Assembly: GCA_037043455.1 (NCBI GenBank)
Contig: JAWPHD010011227.1
Span: forward strand, 1-64,000
Source of the DNA: Cyrtodaria siliqua
Taxonomy: Eukaryota > Mollusca > Bivalvia > Adapedonta > Hiatellidae
Length of the DNA: 64,000 bases
Direction: 5' to 3'
The notes beneath the pieces are model-generated. The model was not told the origin of the DNA. It did no database searches and saw only the letters and a program-made list of their open reading frames with translations. The position numbers and the translations under genes are program-made. This document shows positions 20,946-31,130 of the stretch, piece by piece (positions within the stretch are counted from its first letter, which is position 1; each line of letters begins with the position of its first letter).

Positions 20946-22615
20946 GCGTCGACAATCCAAATGGCCTTTAAAATACATTTAAAATCATAGTTCGCATTTT
21001 AGATTAATTCTGTCCATTTAAAAAAGATGTACTGGGTGGGGGTGGGGCGGGGGTGGATGGGTCGAAAGGATAATAGCCAATGATACTTTTTTTAAATAAA
21101 TAAAAACACACGTCCTTTCGACGGACAATTACAAAATTGTCCGCGTACATATTTTGTCTCTTATCGACTGTCTGTTCACTACAATATATCAGGTAATTTC
21201 AATATTTATCACACACAGAGCTTGCGTAAAACAGTGACCAAACGTTTTTTTGGGTAGAAAAAAGTACTTTTTTCAAATTCTCTTGAAAATTCACATACTG
21301 CCAGAGGAAGGATTAAACTCATCGTTCATGTTCTTGTCTTTTTTCTCGCTGTTAAAATCTTCATACAAATCGAGATACAAAATAAAAAAATTACTGATTG
21401 GTACTAATAGAGTTTCATAAAAGATGGTAGATGTCATTGGCGTAGCTCTGCGTAAGAATGGAGGAGATATTGCCAGGTGATGGCATGTCTAATGGGACTA
21501 TTCATCCATCTTACTTCCCTCTGCGGTCGCTGTTCAAATCAATAAAGCCCTAGTTCAATTTATATTTGCGTCGGCAATCCAAATGGCCTTTAAAATACAT
21601 TGAAAATCATAATTCGCATTCTAGATTAATTATGTCCATTTAAAAAAAAAATGTGCTGGGTGGTGGGGAGTGGTGGGGAATGGGTTGAAAGGATAATAGC
21701 CAATGATACTTTTTTTAAAGGGCTCTTCGACCAAAAAAACACAATAAAAACCCACGTCCTTTCGAAGAGTTAAAAAATTGTTCGCGTACACCTTTTCACA
21801 CTGTGATTATATTATTACAACCATTGTGACGTCACAATTCTGTGTTGGAATGTGGTCTTCGGGGGAAAACGGTATTGATTTTTTCGCAATATTTTCAATA
21901 AAAATCGATTTTAAAATATATTATGTTAGCATAAATATTTTGTCTCTTATCGACTGTCTGTTCACTACGATATATCAGGTAATTTCAGAGTTTATCGCAC
22001 AGAGCTGACCGATGTATTGCGTGCCGTATTTCCATGCCGTGTAAACAAAACTACACAAAAACAACGTTCGAAACGCTTGCGTAAAACAGTGACCAAACGT
22101 TTTTTTGGGTAGAAAAAAGTACTTTTTTCAAATTTGCTTGAAAATTCACATACTGCCAGAGGAAGGATTAAACTCATCGTTCATGTTCTTGTCTTTTTTC
22201 TCGCTGTTAAAATCTTCATACAAATCGAGGTACAAAATAAAAAAATTGAAGTCGATCGATAAACAGCTGTCATTTTTCTCTTTCGCATGTTTGTCGACTG
22301 AAATAATTTTCACAATAACTCAACATAGACCTAAATTTATTTTTAAAAGTACACCATGAAAATGACGGTTATTTTATAAGGAAATGACTTGTATACATTA
22401 TGTTTTAACTGTAGTGATAAAAATATGATTCTGAAAGGTTTGTGTATGAAGCACGCGGTTGAAGAGAGTCTCACTTTTCTGTGTGGAATTTTATGAACGG
22501 TCATGAAACGTTTTTTTGGGTAGAAAAAAGTACTTTTTCCAAATTTTGATGAAATTTTACAGGCCTGTAGAGGAAGGTTTTTTCTCGACGTTATTGCTTT
22601 CGTCTTTTTTCTCGC

Positions 22616-23004
22616 TATAAGAACAAACTGTAATTATCAATTTGATTAAAAGCTCAAATTTCACATATTTTTTCGAAACATTCGTTAATTGGTAAAAGCC
22701 TAGAAATCGTATTTTTAATAAAAAATAATCGACAAAACACGTAAAAACTTAAAATCCATTCTGTAACAAACGAATTCATGTATTTGTTTATGTGTGTCAT
22801 CGTTGTACATTGTCAGTTGAATACAGTTTACATCACCGGTGTCATTTTGACCGCCAACCTGAAATCTGCTCAAAACGCAGTTTGTTTACGTTTTTTGCGC
22901 GTGACGTTTTTAAGTAAATATCCCTCCGCGGCGGCTTGGCGTTCCTACTGATATGTGGAAATAAAGGGGAATATTACCTTTATTGCCTTTCAGATCATCG
23001 GAAA
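22616..23004. other. Non-coding stretch
   Basis: Nothing recognised. A GC-richer patch with CCGCGGCGG occurs near 22928. Confidence 0.3.
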
Positions 23005-23540
23005 ACAAGAGCTGTCAGAGGACATCGCAGCACGACTATTCGACTTTTCAGAGAACAAGAAATGATACACCCGGCATACCATCAAAAAAAAAAAGTGAAA
23101 ACATAGGGAAGAGCTGGATGTGTCGAGAAGGAAAACATTGGAATTTTCATGAAATCAAGGGCTACAATTTTTCTGTGATGACACGGAGGTAATTTCATAA
23201 TAACCCTTTCAAAGGATACATAATGCAAATTTTACAAGTTGAAAATTTGAAGAATGTATGTTAAAAGTATATGTAAATGCATTTGACATTTGACCCTTTT
23301 GTGACCTTTACCTTTCATCCAATGATCTTGAACTCAATAGATACAATCATCGTCCCATTTATAATAAAGTATGTAAGTTTGATGATGATTGGATAAAAAT
23401 GTTGAAGTTATTTACATGTAAAAAATGCGGACGTAAACATTAACCTGATGCTAAAAGCCTATAAACCCATAAATGCAATTTGTGACCATGAACTTTGACC
23501 TATAGACCCCATAAGATCCTTCGAACAGTCGAGCTAAAAA
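23005..23540 (+). mobile_element. Hairpin-ended element, family C (copy 1)
   Basis: Starts ACAAGAGCTGTC with the hairpin TGTC-AGAG-GACA at 23013-23024, then CGACTATTCGAC. Ends CTTCGAACAGTCGAGCTAAAAA (23517-23540). The interior has GTGACC/CTTTGACC-type units and no coding capacity. Same start and end grammar as families A and B. Confidence 0.65.
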
Positions 23541-24510
23541 GATCAAATTATTTGTAAAGTCTGACCCAGGAGCTAGGTTCACAAAGGTGGGGAATAAGCC
23601 TAGGGTCTACGCTGGTTGGATGGTTGTATCTGTCTGTTAATGCCCATGCAGTAAGTGTATATATGGTTATAGGATAGGGATCTCAAAGGTTTACAGTTAT
23701 TACCCAGGGGTTATGTCACCAGGGGTGGGGAAGGAGTCTGGGGTCTATGCTGGTTGGGTGGTTGTATCCGTCTGTTCATACCTAGTAAGTGTATATATGG
23801 TTATAGGGTGGGGATCTCAATGGTTTCCAAGTTATGACCGTGGGGCTATGTCCCCAGGGTTGGGGAAGGAGACCGGGGTCTATGCTGGTTGGGTGGTTAT
23901 ATCCGTATGTTCATGTGAAGTAAGTGTATATATGGTTATAGGGTGTGGATCTCAATGGTTTCCAAGTTATGACCGAGGGGCTATGTCCCGAGTGGTGGGG
24001 AAGCAACCCGGTGTCTATGCTGGTTGGATGGTTGTATCTGTCTGTTCATGCCCAGTAAGTGTATATATGATTATAGGGTGGGGATCTCAACGGTTACTAA
24101 GTTATGACTCAGGGGGCACACCCACACCCTCATGTTTCACCTTTTGTGACCCTCGGGCGGGTCTAATTCTGACCCCAGGGTCACCATTCGAGCAAATGTG
24201 GTACAGGACTACTAGACGATGCTACATACAAATATTTAAGCTGCAGCCCTTTTTGTTTTGGAGAAGAAGATTTTGAAGTGTTTTTCCTATATACTTCTAT
24301 GTAAAAATGACATTTTTTACCAATTCAGGGGCCATAATTTTGTCAAAATGCATGGAAGAGTTATGGGGATTGTTGGATAAGGTACAGAATTGGATGTGAA
24401 ACATTAGTATAAAGTTTTAATGCAATAGCTTGAGAAGCTGGGGACGCCGACACCGACGCCGTGGTGAGTAGGATAGCTCTCACTATTCTTCGAAGAGTCG
24501 AGCTTAAAAA
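23541..24510 (+). mobile_element. Family C element (copy 2, 5' end missing) abutting copy 1
   Basis: Continues directly from copy 1, and ends in the hairpin ACTATTC / TTC / GAAGAGT within AGCTC...GAGCT, then TTAAAAA (about 24475-24510). Next to the hairpin is a short GACGCCGACACCGACGCCG tract, the counterpart of the GACGGACG tract in other families. The core is the 135 bp minisatellite below. Confidence 0.6.
23575..24130 (+). repeat. 135 bp minisatellite, ~4 units, in-frame
   Basis: GTCTATGCTGGTTGG recurs at 23605, 23743, 23878 and 24013 (138, 135 and 135 bp apart), with AGTAAGTGTATATATGGTTATAGGGTG and GGATCTCAATGGTTTCCAAGTTATGACC in each unit. Because 135 is a multiple of three, a 187-codon frame with a 45-residue repeat stays open (23713-24276). 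Composition and context argue against a protein. Confidence 0.9.
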
Positions 24511-24678
24511 GCAGACCACAGTTTCGTGGGGAAAAAAAAGAAAGAAAAAAAAAAGACATTTCGAGGGATAAAGTATTTCTCATGAATAACTTTTAAACTT
24601 CTGTATTGTTAGCAAATATTGCCTACTTCAAGATAATTCATTAAAACCCATTGATCACTAAATCTGTTTTGATATAGC

Positions 24679-24919
24679 ATCTCCGTGGCCGAATGGTTAA
24701 CAACGTTGCGTTGTAAACCTTCGCCTCTCACCCCTGCGGGTTCGAATCCCAGTAGGAGCTCGATTTGTGAGGAAGTTTCGATTCTTACGGATGGCGGGAG
24801 GTATACCGTACTGGTTCTACCCAGGAAAAGTGGGTGGTTTGCCTCCACCGCAAAAAATCGACCTCCCTATATAACTTATATGTGTTGAAAATGACGTAAA
24901 ACACATTACAAACACAACT
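24679..24919 (+). mobile_element. tRNA-type SINE with intact A and B boxes
   Basis: The head resembles a Leu/Ser-type tRNA: A box TGGCCGAATGGTTAA, and B box GGGTTCGAATCCC at about 24739-24751. It is followed by GTGAGGAAGTTTCG and a tRNA-unrelated body (GGTTCTACCCAGG) to an A-rich end near 24919. The head and the GTGAGGAAG junction are shared with SINE-alpha at 28352-28809. The long, poorly paired middle argues against a functional tRNA. Confidence 0.75.
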
Positions 24920-25802
24920 TTTTTGAGAAAAAGGCAGTTAAATCCCTTACATTTCTAAAAATGTATGTTTTTTGGAGCAAAAAAAACACAGAGTTTTTGC
25001 TTTAACTGTTTAGTTCAACATACCACTTGTTATTTAAATGGATTCCACGTGTGTTAACATAATATAGTCATCAAGTCAGTAGTATTTAATTTTTTAAGTT
25101 ATTTTTTACCTTTCAGGGAGACATTTATGTGCTAAGTTTAGAAAAGCTATAGCAGCTATTAAAACCAATACTGGATCTTTTTATGGTCTGTATCAAAATA
25201 CTGAAACTATACCTTTTTATTGTATCAACAAATAATTTCATTATCTAAAAGGTTAATTAAGTTCATAATAATGAAATCTAGTGCAAAATATATAGAAGTG
25301 TTAAAAATGTGTTATTTGTGTAGATAGTCGCTCTTCAATAATAGACAGGAATGCGTGAAATGATGCGCATAAACAACTGTAGGAAATGTCCTTAAATCAA
25401 ATTACTCCTATTGTCCTACTCTACTTCAGTTTAGGTATACTATCTTGCTGAAAATCAATTATAACACAAGGGAGGTAACCTCATTTCAAATTAACTAACC
25501 ATATTTTCTTCTAATACTCGCATTCAATTTCTGTTTAATTTCTTCTGTGATGAACATGTTAATTTATTATGGACTAGAATATGAAAAGCTCTGAGAAGGT
25601 GAATTACCATAAGTGACTAGACAATGTGGTTATAAAGGTAAAATAATTTTTATCAGAATCGATGTTCTATTGAGGTTCCAAAAAAGGTTATACAGAGGGT
25701 TGAAATTATCCCTATGGTTTACACTCCCTAGATACCCATGATTGATTTTCTTGTATATTTTGAAATAGCTGTGACGCTATATCTCGATTGCTCTACACTG
25801 AC
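24920..25802. other. Non-coding stretch
   Basis: AT-rich with no credible frame or repeat. A pyrimidine tract plus AG (TTTTTTACCTTTCAG, about 25102-25117) is splice-acceptor-like but leads into no open frame. Confidence 0.3.
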
Positions 25803-26436
25803 CTCAGTTAAACCAGGACGCTCAGTGTTTCTGTCTTTCATGTTTGTATTAGTAGCTCTCCTGTATGAAGGAGAAACATCACAATGCCTTGGTGCTCTTC
25901 TTTTTTGAGGACAGTTTTCACTATTTCTGACTATTCTCCTTCGAGGAGGTGAAAAATCACTATCATCACATCACTAGCCTCTCTTCTCTTCCATTAGGTT
26001 TCTCCTTCTGGGGCCAGTATCTATCAATATTCCGCATATTTTCATCTCTATCACTCCAACTTTTACCTCCATACATAGGAGAGCTGACCGTTCTTTGATG
26101 ACGTAAATTATCCAAGCGATTTTTAAATGAACAGATGATCAGCTAGAAGCTTGACGATGCCCAACTTTGCCAAATTCTCCAGCATCCCTTGTACTAGGTG
26201 AAAGCTGCAGTTTACACTTCCTTTGCATTTCCTCATGTTCAGACTCGGACGTGAGGACCACACGACCACTCAGACTCATACGACTGCCCGGAGGAATGTG
26301 TCTACGATCATGGTATGCCAGGGCTGCATTTGTCAATATAGGCATGGAAGCTGATGAGGTATTAGTTGTAAAGTCAAAAGATTGTTGTTCAGGAGTTCTC
26401 GTGCCATTTCTTGCCGTTTGGTGTTGGGGGTTCTTC
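25803..26436 (-). pseudogene. Exon-like segment of an unknown gene, frame-damaged
   Basis: On the minus strand an acceptor (CACCATTACAGTTACTCCAG) is followed by 634 bp of coding-like sequence ending at a good donor (ACTGAG|GTCAGT). The frame is open from NGTRTPEQQSFDF to GEFGKVGHRQASS. A neighbouring frame then carries RLDNLRHQRTVSSPMYGG and ENMRNIDRYWPQ, and the first frame resumes with DDSDFSPPRRR and ends RPGLTE. The apparent product is Ser/Arg/Pro-rich and probably disordered. The DSDFSPPRRR motif recalls the repeats of the splicing factor BUD13, but I do not consider that an identification. Two compensating shifts mean a pseudogene or assembly errors. Confidence 0.4.
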
Positions 26437-26497
26437 CTGGAGTAACTGTAATGGTGAAATAATTTATTTTTATGTCTATCGTCTATGGTAAACCTTT

Positions 26498-26648
26498 TAT
26501 GATATACAATGTAGTTACCCATATGGTACATGTATTATGATATACAATGTAGTTACCCATATGGTACATGTATTATGATATACAATGTAGTTACGGTGTT
26601 ACCCATATGGTATATGTATTATGATATACAATGTAGTTACCCATATGC
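26498..26648 (+). repeat. 38 bp minisatellite
   Basis: About four copies of a 38 bp unit containing ATATGGTACATGTATTATG and ATATACAATGTAGTTACCC. A further one and a half copies lie at 26808-26862, where element D begins inside a unit (TATTATGA|ACAAGAG). Confidence 0.9.
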
Positions 26649-27068
26649 CTTTTTTATTCAAACCAACTCTGCCTCAAATCTATTATATGACATGCTGTAT
26701 CCAATTATTAAACTGGTGTCTTTAAAATAAAGCTTGTTCCCAGTATCTGTTAACAAATAACATACCCTATGGAAACATTTGTGTTTTTAGGATATATCTG
26801 TTTTTTTATGGTACATGTATTATGATATACAATGTAGTTACCCATATGGTACATGTATTATGAACAAGAGCGCCGCCTAACAGGGCATTATACGCCCGTT
26901 TCCTAAAGTTTTTCTGTTAAAAGCATTTCCTAGGCGTCAGGTCAATGTAACCCTTACCTTTGACCTTCTAACAAAAAAATAACTGATAGGGGATGTTTAA
27001 CCAACAGCACTCTTTGTAAAGTTGCAAGACTGTAGGATCAAATAAATTGTGAATAACAACTGCTGTCA

Positions 27069-27356
27069 CAGGGTTCCCACCCTTATTGGAAGGCCAAATT
27101 CAAGGACTTTCAAGGACCTTTTTTCCAAAATTTAAGGACTAATATTTGCGCAAGCGACATTGTTTATGCCATCTGAAAACAGCAACAAATATTCTAGAAA
27201 CGTACAACCAATAGCCATTTTTGGGATGAACAGCAAAAATCCAGAATTTAAGGACTTTCAAGTACCTTATCAGATTTTCAAGCACTTTCCAGGCCTTGAA
27301 TTTTTTTTTTCAAATTCAAGTACTTTCAAGGATTTTAAGGACCCATGGGAACCCTG
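27069..27356. mobile_element. hAT-like MITE
   Basis: A 288 bp insert with terminal inverted repeats CAGGGTTCCC / GGGAACCCTG. The flanking 8 bp, TGCTGTCA and TGCTGAGA, agree at six of eight positions, which fits a decayed hAT duplication. The interior is rich in AAGGACTTTCAAGGACC-type repeats. It interrupts an array unit of element D. No transposase. Confidence 0.75.
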
Positions 27357-27423
27357 TGCTGAGAAATTTGTCATGATCTGGTCACAGTGACCTTGATATC
27401 TGACCTACTAAGCTTAAAATTAA

Positions 27424-27920
27424 AGGGACAATGTCTTAGCTTATAAAACACACACTAATTATGTTCGCAAACATTACACACCAAAAATTATTGAATATTT
27501 ACTAATTAAAAGCAGGATTGTTTGACAGAATTCAATCGCGGTACAAAAAAAAGAGAAACTGCTTCGGGCGTTTGAACCCACAGCCCAAACTAAAATTACA
27601 CTCGTGGTAATAATAGTGAGCATAAAGTTGTAGACATAGCTCCCAACTGAGCTAACCGGGCTATACATATTACGCAATACAGACTATGGTGAAAAGCTAA
27701 TGCGCTAATGGAAGTCACGTGATCACAGAAAAGGTAAATACGGTGGGTCCCACTTTATTTACAAATAATAATTAAAGCTTTTTTTTTTCAAACTCACGAA
27801 TGTATTACTAGAGACTTCATAGGGTCTATGCTCATGTTTTCATGTATACATTTCACTGCATAAAAGTCAGACAGTTATTTGGTTATGCTCAATATCTGCT
27901 TACTTACGGACAGTGTCCCT
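27424..27920. mobile_element. TTAA-type MITE with an embedded tRNA-like segment
   Basis: A 497 bp insert bounded by TTAA (27420-27423 and 27921-27924) with termini AGGGACAATGTC and GACAGTGTCCCT (11 of 12 matching). The TTAA target fits piggyBac or Kolobok superfamilies, which I cannot separate here. At 27553-27665, minus strand, it holds GCCCGGTTAGCTCAGTTGGGAG (A box) and GGGTTCAAACGCCC (B box), separated by an unusually long middle. That is a tRNA-derived segment rather than a working tRNA. Confidence 0.75.
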
Positions 27921-28351
27921 TTAATAGAGGTTGTTGTTTTAACATGGGTACTATTTCTGTAAAGTTTCAAAATTGTAGGTCTAATAGTTACAAGTTACAG
28001 TGAGAAAAATGTCTTAGGATTCAGTCATTGTCAGTTCAATGTGACCTTGATGACCTACTGAACCCGAAAGTAATAGGCTTCTTCCTCTGACCAAGGACAA
28101 TGCAAGTTAACAAGTGTGGGTATTTCCGGGATGTCATTTGCTATGTGTATGTCCATATGAAGACATGGTGACCTTGATCTTTGACCTACTATGCCCAAAA
28201 GTGATAGGGTTCCTCCTTTCACCAAGGGCAATGTATCTACAAAGTTGCATGAGTGTAGGTATTATACTACCGGAGTTATCACTTGGAATATGTACTGGTG
28301 ACCTTGACCTTTGACATAGTGACTCCAAAAGCAACAGGGTTCCTCCTCTGA

Positions 28352-28809
28352 TTGACTGAATTGGATTTTATAGTCGCACTAACAGCTAAGGTCATATGGC
28401 GACTTTCCAGCTTCCATTGGTGGAGGAAGACCCCAGTGCCCCTCTGGGCAATTTTTGTGCACGGGCGGGCACCTGGGTAGAACCACCGACGTTCCGCAAG
28501 CCAGCTGTGTGGAGCACTGTGGTAAAAGTCGTGGGTTCGATTCCCGCCATTGCCATATGCGTTGTGTCCCTGAGCAAGACACTTTATCTGCATTGCTTAG
28601 TACTGGTTCTACCCAGGAGGACATCGAGAGTGATTCAAATAAGTTCATAGAGCTCTCGTTACAATCGATGTAAAATAAATAAGTTTAAACTAAGCCAGCT
28701 GGATAGCTTCCTCACATAAAGATTCCTAGGCCCCTGAGGGATCGAACCTACAGCGGTGAGGGGCAAGTGATTTCAAGTCAGAGATGTTAACCACTCGGCC
28801 ACGGACGCC
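28352..28809 (-). mobile_element. Full-length SINE-alpha, itself interrupted
   Basis: Flanked by a perfect 14 bp duplication GGTTCCTCCTCTGA (28338-28351 and 28810-28823) that belongs to the array unit. On the minus strand: a tRNA-like head with TGGCCGAGTGGTTAA and GGTTCGATCCC, then GTGAGGAAGC, the centre AACGTCGGTGGTTCTACCC, and a CAATTCAGTCAA tail. Without the inserted SINE-beta it is about 274 bp (or 264 without the second copy of the inner duplication). Related copies: 3640-3805, 43545-43712 and 24679-24919 (head). Confidence 0.88.
28508..28691 (+). mobile_element. SINE-beta nested in SINE-alpha
   Basis: A 184 bp plus-strand insert flanked by AAGCCAGCTG (28498-28507 and 28692-28701), which is part of SINE-alpha. 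It carries a B box GGGTTCGATTCCC followed by CCTGAGCAAGACACTTTATC and ends AAATAAATAAGTTTAAAC. The A-box region is truncated. Confidence 0.85.
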
Positions 28810-30210
28810 GGTTCCTCCTCTGACCAAATGCAATGTATCTATGAAGTTTCATGAGTGTGAGTGTTGTGGTTTCAGTTATTTGGTGGAATGTGTATTTCCA
28901 TATACATGGTTATCATGGTGACCTTGACATTTGGCCTACTGACCCCAAGACAATAAAGTTCTTTCTCTTGCCAAGGTCAATGCACATACAAAGTTTCACC
29001 AGTGGGGCTGTTATGGTTTTGAAGTTATCCAACAAAATGCCTATTTCCATATGTCACATTGACCTTGACCTTTGACCAAATAACCCAAAATCAATAAAGT
29101 TCCTCCTCTCACCAAAGTCAATATACCTATAAAATTTCTTGAGTGTGGGTGGTATAGTTTTGATGTTATCGCGAGGAATGCCTATTTCCATATAAGGTTA
29201 TGACCACCTTGACCTTTGTCCCACTGAACCATAATCAATAGGGTTCCTCCTTTCACCTAGGGCAATGTACCAATGAAGATTTATGAGAATAGGTGTTACG
29301 GTTTTGAAGTTATCACTGTGTGGAATGCATATTTCAATATAAGGTCACTGTGACGTTGACCTTTGACCTACTGGGCCCAAAAGAAATTGGGTTCCTGCTT
29401 TCAATGGTTTTGAAGTTATCATGTGGAATTCATATTTCCATATAAGGTCAGTGACCTGAAACTTTGACCCCAAAAGCAAAAGGGCTCCTGCTTTCAACAA
29501 CGGTGATGAACCTATGAAATTTCATGAGTGTAGGTGTTACGGTTTTGAAGTTATGTGAAATTCATATTTCCATATAAGTTGATGGTGATCTTGACCTTTG
29601 ACCTACTGACCCCAAACACATCAGGGTTTCTCCACTCACCATGGGCAATATATGTATCAAGTTTTAAAAGTGTAGGTGTTTCAATTTTGAAGTTATCAGG
29701 AGGAATGCTTTTTTCTATATAAGATGACAGTGACCATGACCTTTGACATACTGACCCCAAAAGCAATAGAGGTCCTTCTCTCACCTAGGGGAATGTAATT
29801 ATGAAGTTATAAGAGTGTAGGTGTTACGATTTTGAAGCTATTATGGCATATATATTTCCATATAAGGTGATTGCGACCTTGACCTTTGACCTACTGACCC
29901 CAAAAGCAAAAGGGTTCCTCCTCTCACCTAGGGCAATGTACCAAGTTTTATGAGTGTAGGTGTTACGGTTTTGAAGTTATTGTGCGGAATGTATATTTTC
30001 ATATGAGGTCACTGTGCCCTTGACCTTTAATCTATTGGCCCCAAATGTGATAGGGTTCCTACTCTCACCTACGGCTATGTACCTATGAAGTTTTATGAGT
30101 GTAGGTGTTACGGTTTTGAAGTCACTGTGCGGAATGCGCATTTTCATATAAGGTCATCGGGGGACCTTTGACCTACTGGCCCCAAAAACAATAGGGTTCC
30201 ACCTAGAGGG

Positions 30211-30513
30211 CTGGCGTGGCGCGGTCGGTAGCGCGGCGGATTTGTAACCGGAGGCCCCGGGTTCAATCCTCCGTGGTGCCACTGAGTTTCGTCGGTGTGT
30301 TCTTCGGCAAGACACTTTCCCTTAGCCTCGTCCGTCGGATGGGGATGTAAACCGGGTATCGGTCTATCCTCCGAGCACGTTAAAGAACCATAGGAATCTA
30401 TTCGATAATAAGAGTAGGGCACGGTTCCTGGATTCCGATGTATTCTTCCTCTCTCTTTGGGGCGGCTCTAAATAACCTGTACTGTGTTGATGAGCCGTTA
30501 AACAACATTCAAT
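30211..30513 (+). mobile_element. Complete SINE-gamma with Thr-like tRNA head
   Basis: A tRNA-like 5' region (GGCGTGGCGCGGTCGGTAGCGCG, a TTTGTAACC anticodon-like loop, and B box GGGTTCAATCC at about 30260) is followed by a body (CAAGACACTTTCCCTTAGCC, CGTCCGTCGGATGGGGATG, CCGAGCACGTTAAAGAACC, GGGGCGGCTCTAAATAACC) and a CAACATTCAATT tail. It interrupts an array unit of element D. The CACCTAG..GGC sequence on both sides looks like a short, damaged duplication. It is the reference for the copies at 19214-20146 and 46825-47055. Confidence 0.88.
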
Positions 30514-31000
30514 TCCTCTCACCTAGGGCAATGTAATTATGAAGTTTCATGGTGTTATGGTTTTGAAATTATTGTGTAGAATGTATATTTCCATATAAGG
30601 TCACCATGACCTTGGCCTTTGACATACTGACCCCAATAACAACAGGGTTCCTCCTCTCACCTAGGGCAATGTATCTATGAAGTTTCATGAGTATAGGTGT
30701 TATGGTTGGGAAGTTATCATACGGAATGCAATTTTCTATATAAGGTCACAGTGACCTTGATCTTTGACCTACTGACCCCAAAAACAATAGGGATCCTTCA
30801 TTCACCTAGTGCAATGTACCTATGAAGTTTCATGAGCGTAGGTTTATAGTTTCGAAGTTATTATCGGGAATGCGTTTGTCTATATAAGTTCATGGTGACC
30901 TTGATTTTTTACCTACTGACCCCAAAAACAACAGGGATTCTCCTCTCACCGTACCCATGAAGTTTCATGAGTGTTTCGAAGTTATGATGTTTACATATCA

Positions 31001-31130
31001 AAATTCAACAGTGGTACAAAAAATAAAAAGACCGAATTGTGGCGTTGAACCCACACTAAAATTACACTCGCAGAACATCGCAATAGTCTATGTCGCTACC
31101 ACACTACCTACTCAGCTAAGCGGGTCAGAC
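31001..31130 (-). other. tRNA-like segment with long insert
   Basis: On the minus strand, GACCCGCTTAGCTGAGTAGGTAG is followed, after about 45 bp, by GAGTGTAATTTTAGTGTGGGTTCAAC. The same arrangement, including GAGTGTAATTTTAGT before the B box, occurs in the MITE at 27553-27665. Likely a remnant of the same element; not a functional tRNA. Confidence 0.45.

Larger units (their letters stand above)
20255..22615 (+). repeat. Direct duplication of ~1.1 kb plus a partial third module
   Basis: ACTGATTGGTACTAATA at 20257 recurs at 21393. Unit 2 (21393-22250) aligns with unit 1 except for large indels. Unit 1 has about 500 bp extra (20366-20860, with the poly-G tract). Unit 2 has extra segments at about 21790-21935 and 22013-22075. 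Shared blocks include GGCATGTCTAATGGGACTATTC, AGCCAATGATACTTTTTTTAAA, AAACGTTTTTTTGGGTAGAAAAAAG, and CTGCCAGAGGAAGGATTAAACTC. The last two also recur in diverged form at 22507-22615. Confidence 0.85.
26864..31000 (+). mobile_element. Large ~147 bp tandem-core element, family D/G, with nested insertions
   Basis: Starts ACAAGAGCGCC, with a weak GGGC/GCCC hairpin at 26883-26897. The core is a long array of ~147 bp units: GTGACCTTGACCTTTGACC, CTACTGACCCCAAAAGCAATAG, CTCACCTAGGGCAATGTACC, GAAGTTTCATGAGTGTAGG, and GGAATGCATATTTCCATATAAGG. At least 20 unit cores lie between 28030 and 30960. The first units (26935-27420) are more diverged. It has been hit by a hAT-like MITE (27069), a TTAA-type MITE (27424), a nested SINE pair (28352) and a SINE (30211). 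No terminal GAGCTAAAAA hairpin is visible at the right, so the 3' end looks truncated. Confidence 0.8.

Noticed and set aside
23713..24276. 187-codon repeat protein
   Set aside because: Open only because the minisatellite period (135 bp) is divisible by three; composition and context are non-coding.
24679..24762. Possible tRNA-Leu/Ser gene
   Set aside because: Good A and B boxes but poor acceptor-stem pairing, and fused to a SINE body shared with other copies.
26139..26531. 130-codon minus frame taken as a whole single-exon gene
   Set aside because: The part before the AG acceptor at 26437 is non-coding (38 bp minisatellite), and the true signal is the exon-like segment 25803-26436.
30211..30283. 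Possible tRNA-Thr gene
   Set aside because: The tRNA-like part is the head of SINE-gamma, with the same body in three copies and an imperfect anticodon arm.
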